Shown here in pieces: positions 45,201 through 58,698 of a DNA stretch of 64,000 bases. Origin of the DNA: Paramacrobiotus metropolitanus (taxonomy: Eukaryota > Tardigrada > Eutardigrada > Parachela > Macrobiotidae); NCBI RefSeq assembly GCF_019649055.1, contig NW_026570225.1:3038001-3102000 (forward strand), given 5' to 3'. Numbering within the stretch: the stretch's first letter is position 1; each line of letters starts with the position of its first letter. The translations under genes and the position numbers were made by a program. The notes beneath the pieces were generated by a model that was not told the DNA's origin, did not search any database, and saw nothing but the letters and a program-made list of their open reading frames with translations.

Positions 45201-48200
45201 TCGCAGTGCAAACAAATTCATTGCGTTGATCTGATTAGCCGGCTGCGTCCAGCCTCAAGTTGAACCCTTATGCTCTGCTCCATTAATCCTTTTAAAATGT
45301 GAAAGCTTTTGAGCTTTTAACTTAACTAAAGGATGTAAATCCTTTTAAATAGCGTTGATAGCGCATTACACGGTAAAAACCAGTATGGTACACGATACTC
45401 TGCTAGTATCGATATATTATGGCTTGTGACATTTTGTTGAATGTGTACTTTTCGAAAAGCTTTGCGTGCGGCAACTTTAAGCAAAACCATAATTCAATCA
45501 ACTAAGGCTTACCTATAGTAACATCTGACATTTTATTTTTGTCGTACGTACTCACGCTTAGATTGCTAGTAAGGTTTCAACTTTTCCCGTTATGTGAATA
45601 ACAATTAATTAGGCACTAACTCAGTTATGAAATTTGCTATCCTTTTGTCCGTGATGACACTTGGTCCCCATTGGCATTCGGTGATGATGAACTAGCGCAA
45701 AACGTACCTCTGCGGACGAACATAAGTCAATTTCATCTGTGATTGTGCGATGCAGCAATGAAAAAGATAAAAACGTTTTGCAGGTCTGTGCACCCCGCTA
45801 TGTATATTTCTCACCCAGTTTTTCCAAACGAGAACCAGTAGGGACATGCTATGTCGGAACCGAATCCCTCACCGAATTCAGGGAGTATTCACCATGCCGG
45901 CAAGGTGGGCGCATTTCTGCAAAATATCTTTAATGTATGCTTTACCTGAATCTTTGACGGAATTTTATCAACATATATGGACCATTTTTCTCTGTCTACC
46001 TAATTTTATGAGAGTTTGCACTTTGCATGTTCGTGGATATCTGTCTACTTGCAATTCTGACTAGTATAGCTTGTGGTTTAAGCGCTCGTTACTAAAGCGT
46101 GTTAATGCTAATATTACCATGCAGGATCCGGATCTTCTGGCTATCATCAGCAAGGCAGCTGCCAAGCGGGATTTTCCGCTGCAGTCAGTAGGGTGAGAAG
46201 AAAACTGCTACTTTTTGTAAAGGTCGCTCCAAGCGCATTGTTCCAAATGGCGGGCTACTGCAGTATATTTTCGCCAACTTATGGTTATTATTTTTTCGCT
46301 CTTTTCAGGATGGAAGTCGACTTTTTATGGGGGCACCTGGAACGTGGTACTGGCAAGGTTTGTAAAATTTATTGTAGAGCACATATATGATGCGGAATAA
46401 TTTTGGTTTGCTGCGCAATTGTAGACCAGTCGTGTTACAGGGCAAGAACATTCGGCTTCACTCACGAACCGTGATGAAGTGCTGGCGACTGTAGAAAGTC
46501 CTCCACACCACGACGACAGCTATCTCGGCTATTCAACCGTAGTGGGCGAATTCAGCGGCGATAAAGTGGATGGTACAATTTATACAAATACTTTTTGTTT
46601 TCGCGAAACCACCCATATTGCTTAAAGGTCAACTTTTGGATTATCATTTAAACTTGGAGTCCCCGCTTAATAAAGAGTCATGAATTAGCCCTAATGCAAT
46701 TTTTTTCTTAGTTATGGCTACTGTAATAAATTTTTTTGATTACATTTAGACGTTGCTGTTGGAATGCCTCGTGGCTACAACCTCGTCGGAGCGGTAAGCA
46801 AGAGTCCTGCTGTTTCTCTGAAGCACTTTTATTTCTGTACTGTTACAAACAGGAGTAGGTTTAGCTGCGTATTTTTGCTTGTGGTAGCAAATTACCAGTG
46901 TGTGTGATGTTTTGTAGGTCATTCTTTTCGACATGCAGTTGCGTAACTTACTAAATTTGACGGGTGAGCAGATGGGAAGTTATTTTGGATATGCGTTAGC
47001 GGTGGCCGATATCAACGGAGACAGGTTAGCTCAAAAATCTTGTCCGGAGAAGAGCACGTTGCAGAATACTTTTTACGATTTCTAGACTGGACGATTTGAT
47101 TGTTGGAGCACCATTGTTTACGAATTACAGTTCAAACGATAATGCGATTGAAAAAGGACGAGTTTACATATATTACCAAAAGCAGACGGTAAGCCGATGT
47201 ATCAAAATATGCACACTTGACGCGATTGTTAGTCGGGGTAATTAGAAAGGGTGTGTACTCCGTGTTAGTGCTGGATACTCCGTGTTAGTGCTGGATTTAC
47301 TCCGTGTTAGTGCTGGATTTACTACGCGGGTTCACTAACGTACAAGTTTTTCTTGATTTTTAGCATCGATTTTCCAGCCCGGATACTCTTGATGGCGATT
47401 TTAATCGTGGGCGTTTGGGAATGTCACTTTGTTCTGCCGGTGATTTAAATCTGGATGGTTTCGCAGGTAAAAATCGCTTTTGTCGGTGTGCAGATTTATT
47501 ATGTATGTAGCACATGCACAATCGCATTTGAAAAACAATTACTGTCAGATATGTAAAATTACCGAAAACCAGTGCGGAATTATCTGTGGTAAATTGTAAA
47601 TTGTACTAAATATGCACCAAGGAACTTTTTTTAAAAAAGAGAAGATTACAAAACCGTCGCAAGTGGCAGTGAGCGTATGCTGTGACACTTGAGACGCATC
47701 CTAGCGCAGCTGATGGCCCTTGATTTGAAGTGGGAAAATGTTTTTTAGATATCGCCGTGGGCGCACCATACGCGGGGGAGGACGGACGCGGCCTCGTTTA
47801 CATCTACATGGGTGGGAAGAACGGAATTGTGAGCAAACCGACGCAAGTCATCGGCGCCCGTGATATCGATGTCCATTTGACGACGTTCGGCTTCTCCTTG
47901 GCGGGCGGCAGCGATCTCGATGGGAACTCTTACCCAGGTATACAATTGGAACAGTACAAAAATACTTTAAAAATTGTATGGTATTCGCAGATCAAGAACA
48001 AACTCAGAACAAGTATGCCGGTTTATGCTGTCGCGGCATTATTGTATAGGCGTTTTTTGCAGATTTGGTTGTCGGAGCTTATAAGTCTGATCGCGCAGTC
48101 ATACTGAAGTCTCGTCCGGTGGTTACGGTTACAACGTTGCTTGATATGCCTACAACCGTGAATTTGGAGAATAAGGGAAATTGCATGCTAAGAAATGGAA

Positions 48201-51200
48201 CACGAGTGAGCTGGTGCGTAAAGTATCAAACTATGATTGTTCCATATTTTTAATAGAAAAAATAAATTCCAATAAATTTTAAAACTGCGTTTTTCAGTTT
48301 CGTGCTCAACACATTTGTTCAGTATTCTGGTACCAATGTTCCCGACCATTTAACCATCGAAGTGGAAACTATTTTGGATTCGGGTTCTCCTGTGCCGCGA
48401 GCGTTCTTCCGACATGAAGAAGGCAAAAGCCGACTCAACACGACATACCAGCTGGCCAAAAATCAGCAGCGAAACAACAGTGTATATGTTTACATGCCGG
48501 TGCGTCAACTGATACTCCACCATGCACATTGATGGATGCAATTTTCTCATTATTTTGAATTCAGAATTACTTTCGGGACAAGCTGAGCCCTATTAAAATG
48601 GAAGCCAAGTATCGCATTGTCGACGCCAATTTTCCATCCTGGTCCAGCAGTCCAGGTGGCGCGGCGTCATGGTCATCAGGTCAGCAGGCGCTGCCCCTCC
48701 GCCAGCGGCGGGATATTACGCCCATTCTGGATCAGCTGAACTCCACGTCAGTTTCCAAGCAAATCCGCATTGGCAATAAATGTGGGCCGGACGATGTTTG
48801 CCACCCTGCTTTACGGCTGAATACCCGCCTGTAAGGAGAAAACCATGAACTGTTTATTTCATTGCACTTGTAACTCTGTCGAAAAGATAGCCAGAAATAA
48901 TAAAAGTAACAAAAACAAAAGTTGTTTTTGTAATTTAGAAGCTCAGGGAAGCCGGAATATATCTTGGGGAAGTCGGATCCATTAAGCGTGGATGTTAATG
49001 TGGAGAATGAGGGTGAAGATGCGTTCGAAACAATGTTTTTCTTGAATCTGCCACCGGGAGTCCAGTACGCCAAGGCCCAACAAGACGCCAATCAGCCGGT
49101 ACATAACCCTGAAAACGTTTTTTTACGATGAAAATAATTAGGTCATTTTCGCCTATTTAGCCCAATGACTTATCAAGTGACGTTTTTTTTCTAACGAATA
49201 GCTGATTCGGAAGGCAGTCATACGTACTGCGTTTTCACATGGAACTTTGTTAAGGTTCATTTTACGAGTACGAGTACATATGCCAAAAATGTACAGATAT
49301 TATATTGCCCCCCGTTTGCATAATTTTCATGAGACCTTTGTCAACGTAGTTATTTTTTAAATGCGCAATGTTTTTAACATACAGTAAGTGGGCGACAACA
49401 TTGACTCGACCTTATGCAAAGAATGTTCACAATCATTGAACTGTTTTTGTAGCATGTTGGAGTTACATGTAGTCAACGGAGTGGAAAAGGAGAAAATACT
49501 GTGATCTGTGACGTTGCTAATCCATTACCGGCCGGACAAAAGGTCAAAACCGATTTCTTCAACTTTCTGAGTTACAAACTATGTTTGTATGATGACAATT
49601 TCCACGTAATGGATATTTAACAGGCATCGTTCAAGATATTTCTGCAACCTGTCCCTTCCCAGCTGGAAGCGGAAGTCCTGAATTTTTCTGCTAAAGTCAA
49701 CAGTTCGAACGCAGAAAACCCGCGTTACGTCCAGAAGAACAACAACATGGATTTCCGGCTGAAAATATCGGCCGACGCATCGCTTGCCGTTTCTGGGTTA
49801 GTACGACGCTTCCGGTTGGAATGTAGCTGCCACTTGACAAGACATTCATGGAGTGCTACAGTTTTAATGGGTTCTGTGCTGTAGCTCATCTTCCCCGCAG
49901 CAAGTCAAGTACTGTGTCGACTGCGCAACGCCCACGCGCTACCACACAGAACGACAGATTGGACCAGCAGTAAAGCATATGTACACGGTAAGTTTGTTAC
50001 CTTTGAATTTTTAATGCGAATTATTTCATTGTGATCTTATTTCAGTTCGCAAATTCAGTGTTCTGTTGATTTTGAAGATTTATAATGATGGACCAACCAC
50101 GATCGAGAAAGCTCAAGTACGCATACACTGGCCTTCGTATACGCGCAAGAAAATGCATTTGCTGTATTTGATGGAGCAACCGTTCGTTGATGGGCAAAAC
50201 GTAACGTGCCACAAAGTGCCGGCAAATACTGAACGCGTTGAGGTGTGTCGGTAATCTGGAACGGCAAAAACGCGATAAAATTGCTAATAAGTAAATTTTT
50301 GGTGCAAAACTCGTGTACAGATAGTTATTATATTATTGGCTTCCCCTTTTTATTGTAAAAATTTCCCTGTTAATAACGATTTCCTTACGCAGAACAAATT
50401 GTACGTAATCTGTTCAAAGCGGTGAACTACCTTCTTTGGATGTAATGGTCTTACCTTATCCATTACTTTCAGATTGATTCAAATGAAACTCTTAATTTTC
50501 ACCAACGAATCCATCCGGCGCAGTCACCTTCCCAAGCATCCCCGACACGCGGACCACGTTCGACCGATAATGCACAAGGTCAACCTAAAGAGCAGAAGAA
50601 GCGCCAAACCGATTCGTATTTGGATCAGACGGAGTCCCATTTAAGAAGAGACGTAAGATAACGCGTGAATTTTTTTGTCGTATTGGTGAAGTTGTTGTTA
50701 ATGTTAAATCTTCATGGCAGGCTTGCAATGCCTACGAATGTGTTTATATTACCTGTGATATACACGGCTTGGCGGAGAGACAAACTGTGGCTATAACCGT
50801 CCGTGCGCGATTATGGGAAGAAAGTCTGCGGAAAATGCAGTTTGATGACATTTCCATATCATCTACCGCCCTTGTTTATGTTCAGTCCCTGGCGCATTCC
50901 GTAAAACCACGATCTAATCAGCACTATTCGGTCGTGGTATGTTACAGTAACGAAACCTTTTAGCACTCTGTTTCTCTTTCCTTTGAAGTATATATGTTTC
51001 GCAAGCCTTTTCGGAACTCTTTGGAAAGTCTGCAAAGCATAGTATTTTTGAATTCTCTTCCTTTTAATTGCTTTACTGGTTGATATGAGTGGACATCTCC
51101 CCTCTTTCCCGTAATGTGGGTCACTTTTGCAATGTGCGGTAATTAGTTACCTGATGTGTTTATCCAGTATTAATTAGTGCAAAACTGCACTGCAGCGCAT

Positions 51201-52790
51201 AATTAAATTACAAATTCAGCAGTGATATAAATCGGTTTGCTTTTGCTTCTGTTAGCTTACTTTACTTACTTAATTTACTTGCTTTTGGTGTAATTAATTT
51301 ATTTCTGCTTTGGAACTTTTATCATGAAATTACTATGGAAATTTTTTTATAAGTCGTGGTGCTTTTGCAACAGAACATCGGTTTCTTTGCCTTACTTGCA
51401 GGTGGTTACTTAAGTAAGTATTGACGATAAATAAGTAGTAAATATCGTTTCCTTCGTATACCACGGTCGTTCCCCCAAACGCATTTAGTAAGTAGTTTTT
51501 TACTGTAATATTAGGTACACCGTATTAAATGAGTGTATATAGCATATTTTTGTACTATATTGATTTTTCCTGCAGATAAAAACGGATATAAACCCTTCCG
51601 ATCCAGCCAGAGTGCAAATGGCCATCCCATGGTGGATGATCCTGGTTGGAGTTCTTATTGGGCTTTTATTACTAGTCGTCATCATATTAGTCTGTTGGAA
51701 GGTAAGCTAGATGCCTGATCACACAAAACTTCCTTGTGGCATAATAACACTGATGATGGTACACTCCAGAATAATATACTGACGATGGTGAAGCACTCTG
51801 TTAGTTGCATACATTCGATCAATTAACTTCTTGAATAACAGATGGACATCATTTACACCAATTTCGATACATGTAAAATAATGATCAGGCTGCATGTGAT
51901 TGCTAGCTGTTAGATGTGTATTACGCGAAGTTTCCTAGAGAAATTTTTGATATGTAATTTCAGAGTTGCGTCTGTTCAAGACATAGTTCCCTGATTTCAT
52001 GATGACGGAAATCACGGAATTACAATGTTACTAAGCATGCCATATAACATTCTGGTCTTGGATTCTTGGCATAAATTTTTTTTAATACCGCTACGTTGCG
52101 CAGCCTGTATTCGTGCTGATGTTAAATTTTATGCAGTGCGGATTCTTCCGACGAAAACGCCCCGGCATGGCGAACGGCGCTGCAGCCGGAAGTGCCGCGG
52201 CAGCCGCCAGTGCGCGCGGAGGCGGTAGTGTCGCCGCCGGCGGACACAGTTATAACGGGGCTCGTTATCAACCCTTGGCTACCAGTGCCGGCGCCGGCGC
52301 CGCGTCCAACGGCAATGGTCACGGCCACACCACGCCCTACTACGCCTACCGATACGACTATGCCGACAACAAGTACTATCCCGAAAGGGCGCCAGGCAAG
52401 CCGCAATCCAGTATGCCGTCCGGTATTCGTATGAGTACAGCTGAAGCAAGCAAAAACAGACGTAAAAACAATCAGAAGAATTCCAAGGTGTGGCAGTTCC
52501 CTGCTGCTTCGAATTCCCGCAGTGCAGTACGCCGTCAGCCTGACCACAGCATGTTAAAGCGTAGCAATACGCTGCCCTGGGATGGCACCACATCATCCCG
52601 AATTTTTGTACAATATCACCCGCACCCTGGCACACGACATTTTTCCAAGAATCGGTTTCTGCCGCACAGTACTTCCATGTCGTCCATTCCTTCATTAGCG
52701 CGGGTCCAACCTGTTTGTGTGAATTCGCAAAATCTGCAGCTTTCTTGTGCTCATTACTGTTCGGTCCACAAGCGTTTTACAGAAGTATAA
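42263..52790 (+). CDS. Integrin alpha chain (no I domain), long cytoplasmic tail
   Basis: Twenty-four in-phase exons: 42263-42546, 43228-43346, 43966-44078, 45784-45904, 46125-46192, 46309-46357, 46441-46572, 46750-46793, 46918-47024, 47086-47188, 47364-47466, 47749-47937, 48063-48213, 48298-48499, 48565-48830, 48939-49098, 49453-49542, 49624-49796, 49885-49987, 50078-50242, 50473-50652, 50721-50936, 51576-51701 and 52137-52790; 1,305 residues. It pairs with a beta chain for adhesion to matrix. Seen in order: signal-anchor-like segment, seven-bladed FG-GAP propeller (LLVGAPEAQ, QWLGASIAS, VCAPRYV, LFMGAPGTWYWQ, SYFGYALAVADINGD, DDLIVGAPLF, DLNLDGFADIAVGAPYAG, GSDLDGNSYPDLVVGAY) with Ca-binding loops, thigh and calf domains, furin-type sites (LRQRRD; EQKKRQTD), a transmembrane helix starting at WWMILVGVLIG, and the KCGFFRRKRP membrane-proximal motif. 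No I domain is inserted. The last exon gives a 217-residue tail. Exon 20 and the donor of exon 17 are the weakest boundaries. Confidence 0.94.
47256..47317 (+). repeat. Three copies of a 20-bp unit in an integrin intron
   Basis: TACTCCGTGTTAGTGCTGGA is repeated exactly at 47256-47275, 47276-47295 and 47298-47317 in the intron after 47188. Confidence 0.95.
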
Positions 52791-53968
52791 CATTCAGAAG
52801 ACAATTAGCCCAAGTTTTGCCGTACTTTGACTTTTTAGAACACTACAACCGTAGTGGTTATCTTTCTTAGGCTGGCTCGTAATACCTTGTTTGCAGAAGC
52901 TTGCATCCAGTTTTGGAAAATTTGATTTTGGTACTTCTTACAAAAATGCACAATGGCCTTTTGATATTGCATTTTATTTTCTTAGTGATCGCTCAAGTTT
53001 TATATGAAAACTCCCGGGTAGGCTGTTTTATTCTGTTTTTGCTTGGGTTTGTTGAGTTTCCTTTATTCAGTTCAGTTATTGTATCATGGCGTAAGTTTTT
53101 ATGTTTTTTGTTTTCCTTTCAGGTGACGCTTATCTATGAGCCAAAGGTCATCTGTGTGAAGTTTTTGCATTACTTGCGTGATTTGTTCAGTTCAAAGGGA
53201 GCGCAATGACCTTCGGAGTTAGCGCCGCAAGTATGCTTGTTTTTTATTTTAAAATGCTTTGGACAAAACGAAAAATGCTTATACTTCTGCGCCTCCTCGT
53301 TTGAATGATACTAATTTTTTAATGACTCGCATGTTGTAGTAGATTTAATTTGGGACCTAATCCAGTCGATCTGCATGTTCCGTAAAAATTTTTTGTTGAT
53401 CTTTATAGTCATTTTACCTGGGTTTTTGTCTTGATGTTGTGGTACAAAATGCTGCAGTACTCGTATGGGTTACGTATGACGAGAAAAAAAACTAAAACAG
53501 CGAATGCAGCTCATTGAGTTCAAAAAGTATTTTCGCACTGTACCAAAAGTTGCAACAAGCTCTGTACAAGAAAGCCGTAATCGCCTTCAGGATTTGCTGT
53601 ATATATTACCGTAGCTGTGGGGGCACTGATCTCAACATCCAAACGCGAGATTCATTTGAAGTTCAAACTTTGAGCAATGGTTACAAAAAGTAGCAGTATT
53701 AACATCCCATTTCGAAAAAAAGGAAGGCTCCTCAAGATCATAATTCAAAATACACAGGTAAAGAATAAAATCCACATGTTACAAAGTGAAACAAAAAAAC
53801 CAGTATCAGTATTTCATCACATAAATTTCAAAAGGCATCGAAAAGAGATGCTTTGCGTATTCCGAGCAAGGAATTCCGCACAAAATACAACGTAAGAAAG
53901 TGGCTGATAGGATTCAAAGCTTGGATACTGTGCATACTATGCAGTTTCGTAACCTTCACGCTAATCGA
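52791..53968. other. Convergent intergenic region, integrin / SPRTN
   Basis: AT-rich 3' regions of integrin alpha (+) and SPRTN (-). A 72-codon plus-strand frame at 53677-53895 has no protein features. Nothing else recognised. Confidence 0.35.
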
Positions 53969-55673
53969 TTAATCGATGACAATGATGTCCACCGAATTCG
54001 AAGCACTGGGTTTTAGCGGACCTTTCACCGCACTTTTCCCAGTAATCCCAAAGTAGTTATCCAGTGAGGACTGATGTTTCGATGATTTTTTCACAACAGG
54101 CAACTGGTCTGGCAGGCGATTAGTTCCACCAAGGGCATCAATACCATTGGTAGAATTTATGCCACTGCTACCGCCTGTAGTACGGAGGTTGAAAAGCAGA
54201 GTCGTGCTTTTATTCTCATTTCCGCTGCCCATCAGTAAACCCGGGGTCCGCGTTGTCCAGCGCTGAACTTGGTGCAAAGGGGCTCCTTTGTCACTACCAG
54301 AGGTTCCAGAGGGCCGCGGCGCTAAAACTCCCGATGGTCCAGGTAATACAGCATCTTGCTGGACTACCTCTAGATCTGGGTTTTTTCTTTTCCTGCTCTT
54401 AAACCCCTCCGGCTCACTGATTTTAATAAACACTCCGTTACACTTGGCAGCATGAGCGGGCCACCAATTGTCAGCGGCGCATGGAGCACGATTACGTGAA
54501 CGCCTGACGAACCCAAAATATGGCTTTTCAGACTGGCAAGGACCGTTGCAACGCCATATATGCTGGCGGTAGTGCTCCACTTCATCATGGAAAGAATGGT
54601 AGACCGTAATGTTAGCACCCGTTTGCTTGTTAATGCGATCCATGTGCTCGTGAAAATTATCTCCGTGATCGTTGCGGTCGCTATTGTTGTTAGTAACAAA
54701 CAGATACGCATGAATCATCTCGTGCAGTAATGTCTCGACCAGATCTTTCCGCGGACGCAACTTGAGCAAGGGTAAACTGAGCCCAATGGAACAGTATCCG
54801 GCTCGATACTGATAGCGACAAATCCCAGCGCATCTAAATTACCCATCATTTTAGTGCAAACCAAATATATTCTGAGCGAATACCATACATACGTAAGACT
54901 TAAATTAAAACCTAAATTTTTAAACGCAGGCTAAAATCAGGTAGAATTTAAAGTACGCGGCTCGCAAAGCAATGGCTACCGAGGACTTTAAAAAAAGTCA
55001 GGGTACTAGTAACTAAACATATCGAACTGTTAGAAGCACGATGAAATGTGAAATCTTATATTAGCCGTTAACTTACGACATCATCTGTTTGCTCCACTTC
55101 ACTTCCACATTGCCGAGAGTGTTCGCAAAGTACGCGCGATCAAACTGTATAAACAACGCATGTATGTCTGGAGTTGGGTCAAGCATCTCCCATTCTGGAT
55201 CCACGGGCGACAATCCCGAATTATAATCAGGATGCACTTTTCGCTTCACCATGTCACGCTTCTCAGATGCCGACGAAGGCAATTCGTCATACAATACAGG
55301 CATTTCGGAAAGTACCCGGGCCAGTTCTGCATCCTGTTGGATTTGAACAGCATCTTGATATTCGTCCTGTGCAATTAAGATCACAATGGAAGTCAATAAC
55401 GGAAAAACACAAGAATAAAAACTTTCAGTTGCTATACAGATCAGTATTGAGCAGACTCACTTTTACAGAGTAAGTCGTACAATACAAGAAAAAGCACTTT
55501 GAAGTTGCTATCCTCTAATTACAAAATAAAATGTGTGCGTAAAAAACGATGACTTTTATCAGACATTCTACTTTAACGCCACACCAGTCACTTACACAAT
55601 CCTCGATAAGTATTACAGTAATGGCAGCAGAATCTTCTTCGCTAACGTCCTCGAAGCCGTACTGAACTGGCAT
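53969..55673 (-). CDS. SPRTN: SPRTN (Spartan) DNA-protein crosslink metalloprotease
   Basis: Three exons: 55673-55596, 55366-55077 and 54833-53969, giving 410 residues (human 489). SPRTN is a DNA-dependent Zn metalloprotease that degrades proteins crosslinked to DNA during replication. The SprT domain is clear: DPTPDIHALFIQFDRAYF, VKWSKQMMSCAGIC, LKLRPRKDLVETLLHEMIH with the HExxH motif at residues 160-164 (catalytic Glu161) and a further His in NFHEHMDRIN. ANITVYHSFHDEV and HIWRCNGPCQ (zinc-binding sub-domain) follow. A canonical PCNA-binding PIP box, QSSLDNYF, is at 377-384. The protein ends 26 residues later (...SVDIIVID) and I see no C-terminal UBZ4 zinc finger, which vertebrate SPRTN has. 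Exon 1 begins MPVQYGFEDVSEEDSAA; a 5' UTR intron may precede it. Confidence 0.95.
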
Positions 55674-56764
55674 GGCTCTGAAAACAAATCCATGTTAGGT
55701 TTTACCAATGATCAGACGCAGTAAAATTCCGCAGCACTGCCTTTCATTGTGTCTCAGCCAAGAACGCAAGAGTGGAACATCACCCACGTTTTTGCCATGC
55801 CGTGATCTTTCCACTGAGCCATCTTCTTTCTCCGATCCTCAAATCTGATATGGGATTATTAATAACAGTCCATAAAAATTTACAATGGCAGCTTTGCTAG
55901 AGGTCAAACTCCCAAACTCCAAATCTCCACTTTTTGCCGTTCGATGTTGTGTCAGCCACTGTCAGCCAGTATTTATTGTGCTGGTGAAGTAGCGATGGTA
56001 CTTTACCAGTGACAGACTGACAGGCAAAACTGTTCAAAACTTAATTCTAAAACAGAACCTTTTCCTTTGTCGTTGGCGTAGAGTGTTCTTTCATCGAAAT
56101 ATCTTGTCCTCTTAAGTCTTATGAGTCTGTCCTGTTTATGAACTCATCGTTAAAAATTAAAATAAGTACGTTAAAAATTAAAATAAGTACTGTACGTAAA
56201 CACGTTTTGCGAGTCTTGCAGCTTTTTCGTGTTTTTGACAGCAAGCGTTTCCTAGGAGCAACGTACCTGCTCCCAAGGGCGGAGGGGATCGTTTCTTCAG
56301 AAAGACAGAAACCAGTTTTTCCACCAATTTTTCACTTTCCGAAGATGTTTTGTTTCCCTTCAATTTTTTGTTGTGACTAACCGTGGAGTATATAGTGTAG
56401 AGTCTGTAGACTACTGCGCTTTGCTGACTATACCCATTAACAGAAGTTTCCTTGTTTTTTTCGCCCGCGGCGAAAGCATTTCAGTAAGTTGGTGCAATAA
56501 CAGGGCTATCACCTACTTTATAATTATCTACAATTTTATATCTTTTCGCGGCTATCATGATTCATGAAACAGTACTTGATGGTTAATACAGTTTCCTAAT
56601 TATTTTTTTATAAGTATTGCAGCAAGTGTTTGGTTTGGAGGATACTATGGCACTGGCAACCAGACAACGGCCGCAGATATGGTAATATCATGACGTGTTA
56701 ATGGAGAAGAAGACACAGATCATTCAGATTACGTACACAGTACACTACAAATCTGTAATCAATA
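55674..56764. promoter_or_regulatory. Divergent promoter region, SPRTN / DUSP12
   Basis: About 1.1 kb between the SPRTN (-) and DUSP12 (+) starts. It includes a tandem duplication of a 21-base unit, CGTTAAAAATTAAAATAAGTA (56148-56168 and 56169-56189; minus one base to shorten: core TTAAAAATTAAAATAAG). No separate gene is supported. Confidence 0.35.
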
Positions 56765-58698
56765 ATGGACAGCGAAAACCAGCAGCCTGATTCCTTCTCC
56801 TTTGTGGCGGACAATTTGTATCTAGGAAGTTACCGATCCATCTGTGCCTTGCAAGATGCCGCTAAAGAATCATGTTCAGCGATTTCCAGTTCCTCCTTGG
56901 AAGTTGACAGTCCAGCGGCTACAGTAAGCACCGAACTGGCTTTAACACGGGATACGCTTTCCAAATCAGCGATTCTGACTGTTGACACTCAACGCCTTCC
57001 CCCGGAAGTCGCAAATGCATGCCGCTCTTACAAATATATTAAAGTGGAGGATTCATTTTGTTGTGATTTGCTTTCTCATTTTGACGAAGCCATTGTTTTT
57101 ATCCACGACAACCGCACAACGCGAACCCATGTTTTGGTACACTGGTACGTACGTATGCGGTGTGAATATTTCACGTTGCCACCTCCGAGAAAACCGACAC
57201 GCTCGGATTTGCAAGGCCGCAGCGGCATTGTTACGACTTTGACGAACTTATTTTTGACTTACTCGAAATTACGAAATTTATTTTAGTAAAAGAGACTAAA
57301 TTTCCATATGCTCCATTTGGCACTGTTGCAGCAATGCAGGAATCTCACGAAGCGTGACAGTCGTTGCCGCATATTTGATGAGGGAAAAGTGTTTTGGCGT
57401 TGATGATGCTCTGGGTTTGATACGGACACACCGCCCTGGAGTGATGTGAGTTTTGTGATTGATTTACTTACTTCTGATTTTGTGCTGTTAATTGCTGTAC
57501 CTTATTGACTATATTCCACAAAATTACAGTGTCGTTGAATTCACGAACGAAGTGAAATCGAGATTATTTTTTAACCGCTCAATTCGTACTTTTATAATAG
57601 TCTGTGTAAATTATTGTTATACAAGTCCTGTACTCGTGGTGCGGTACTCACGGTACAAGAAATCTGTTAAATCGACTACGAGTGCTGTTATAGACTGACT
57701 TTACGATTACAGTTCTTTTTTTCAGGCCGAATTCAAATTTTTTGGAGCAATTGCGCTTATATGAACTGATGGGAAACAAAATCGATGTGTCTAGTAGACT
57801 GTACCGTCAGTGGAAGTTGAAGATGGCCGCTCCAACAGGTTGCGTTAATTTTAGAAATCGGTTTTACAGTTATGCTTTTTCACAGAGTGTTTGTTTAATC
57901 GTTTAAACAGCTTTGGTGGTTTGTGCATGTATAAGTGATCAACGGCAAGTTAAATTCATTGTTACATTGGTAATTTGGTATGTGTTTGTTTTGTAAAATT
58001 GTAGGAATTCCGGAGGGCGATATAGAATCCGTGCTGGTGGATTCACCGCAAACGACGGATTCTGCACGAGAATGCTTTTGTTGTAGAATATGTCGGTATG
58101 TCTGTCACTACATAGGTTACAATAGCGTGAAACATTGTATTCGGCGTGGGTTGTACTTGTTTATATCTATATATAGGCAGTGAATAAGCATGACAATCAT
58201 ATTTTCGATGCACTCATGCAGGTGTCCCCTATTTCTGCCGGATAACCTTTTGACTCACCGGCCATCCGATGCTAATGTTGCTGACACTTCCGCGGCATTT
58301 CCATCAAAAGTCAACAAACCGTTGTCAGAATCTGGCACTTGCTCACGAGGTGAACTGTTCATTGAACCTGTGATATGGATGAAAGACGAAATTATGGAAA
58401 CACGTGGAAAGCTCAATTGTCCAAAATGCAAAAAGAAAGTGGGGACCTTTTCGTGGGTTGGTAAGCAACAAATGTTATAAACAAACAGAACAAGTAAATG
58501 CATGGAAATAATTCCTGTTTTTGTGGTGTTACGTAATACGTATAATATTGAAATTTCGATCGGGATTGCTTGCTGTTTTACGTTAATTAATATGCTTTGG
58601 TAGGTGAACGTTGCCCATGTGGGACATTTGTGACACCTGCATTCCATATGGATAAGGGAAAAGTCGAACACCGGAAGCGGTTTTCAAACCCCAGCTGA
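56765..58698 (+). CDS. DUSP12: DUSP12/YVH1 dual-specificity phosphatase
   Basis: Six exons: 56765-57144, 57332-57445, 57726-57838, 58005-58095, 58222-58460 and 58604-58698, giving 343 residues (human 340). Yvh1/DUSP12 removes phosphate from Ser/Thr and Tyr and, in yeast and human, helps exchange Mrt4 for the P0 stalk in 60S ribosome assembly through its zinc-binding C-terminus. The phosphatase start VADNLYLGSYRSIC matches the N-terminal DSP motif. The catalytic loop HCNAGISRS (HC-x5-R, Cys127, Arg133) is made by the exon 1-2 join, the intron splitting the Cys codon. MREKCFGVDDALGLI and LYELMGNKIDVSSRLYRQW fit the family. The C-terminus has the zinc-binding cysteines CFCCRICRCPLF, FIEPVIWM, LNCPKCKKKVGTFSWVGE and RCPCGTFVTPAFHM. 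Confidence 0.95.

Noticed and set aside
52122-52695. Long minus-strand open frames opposite the integrin tail
   Set aside because: They mirror the GC-rich low-complexity Ala/Gly region of the last integrin exon; the plus-strand frame continues the KCGFFRR motif.
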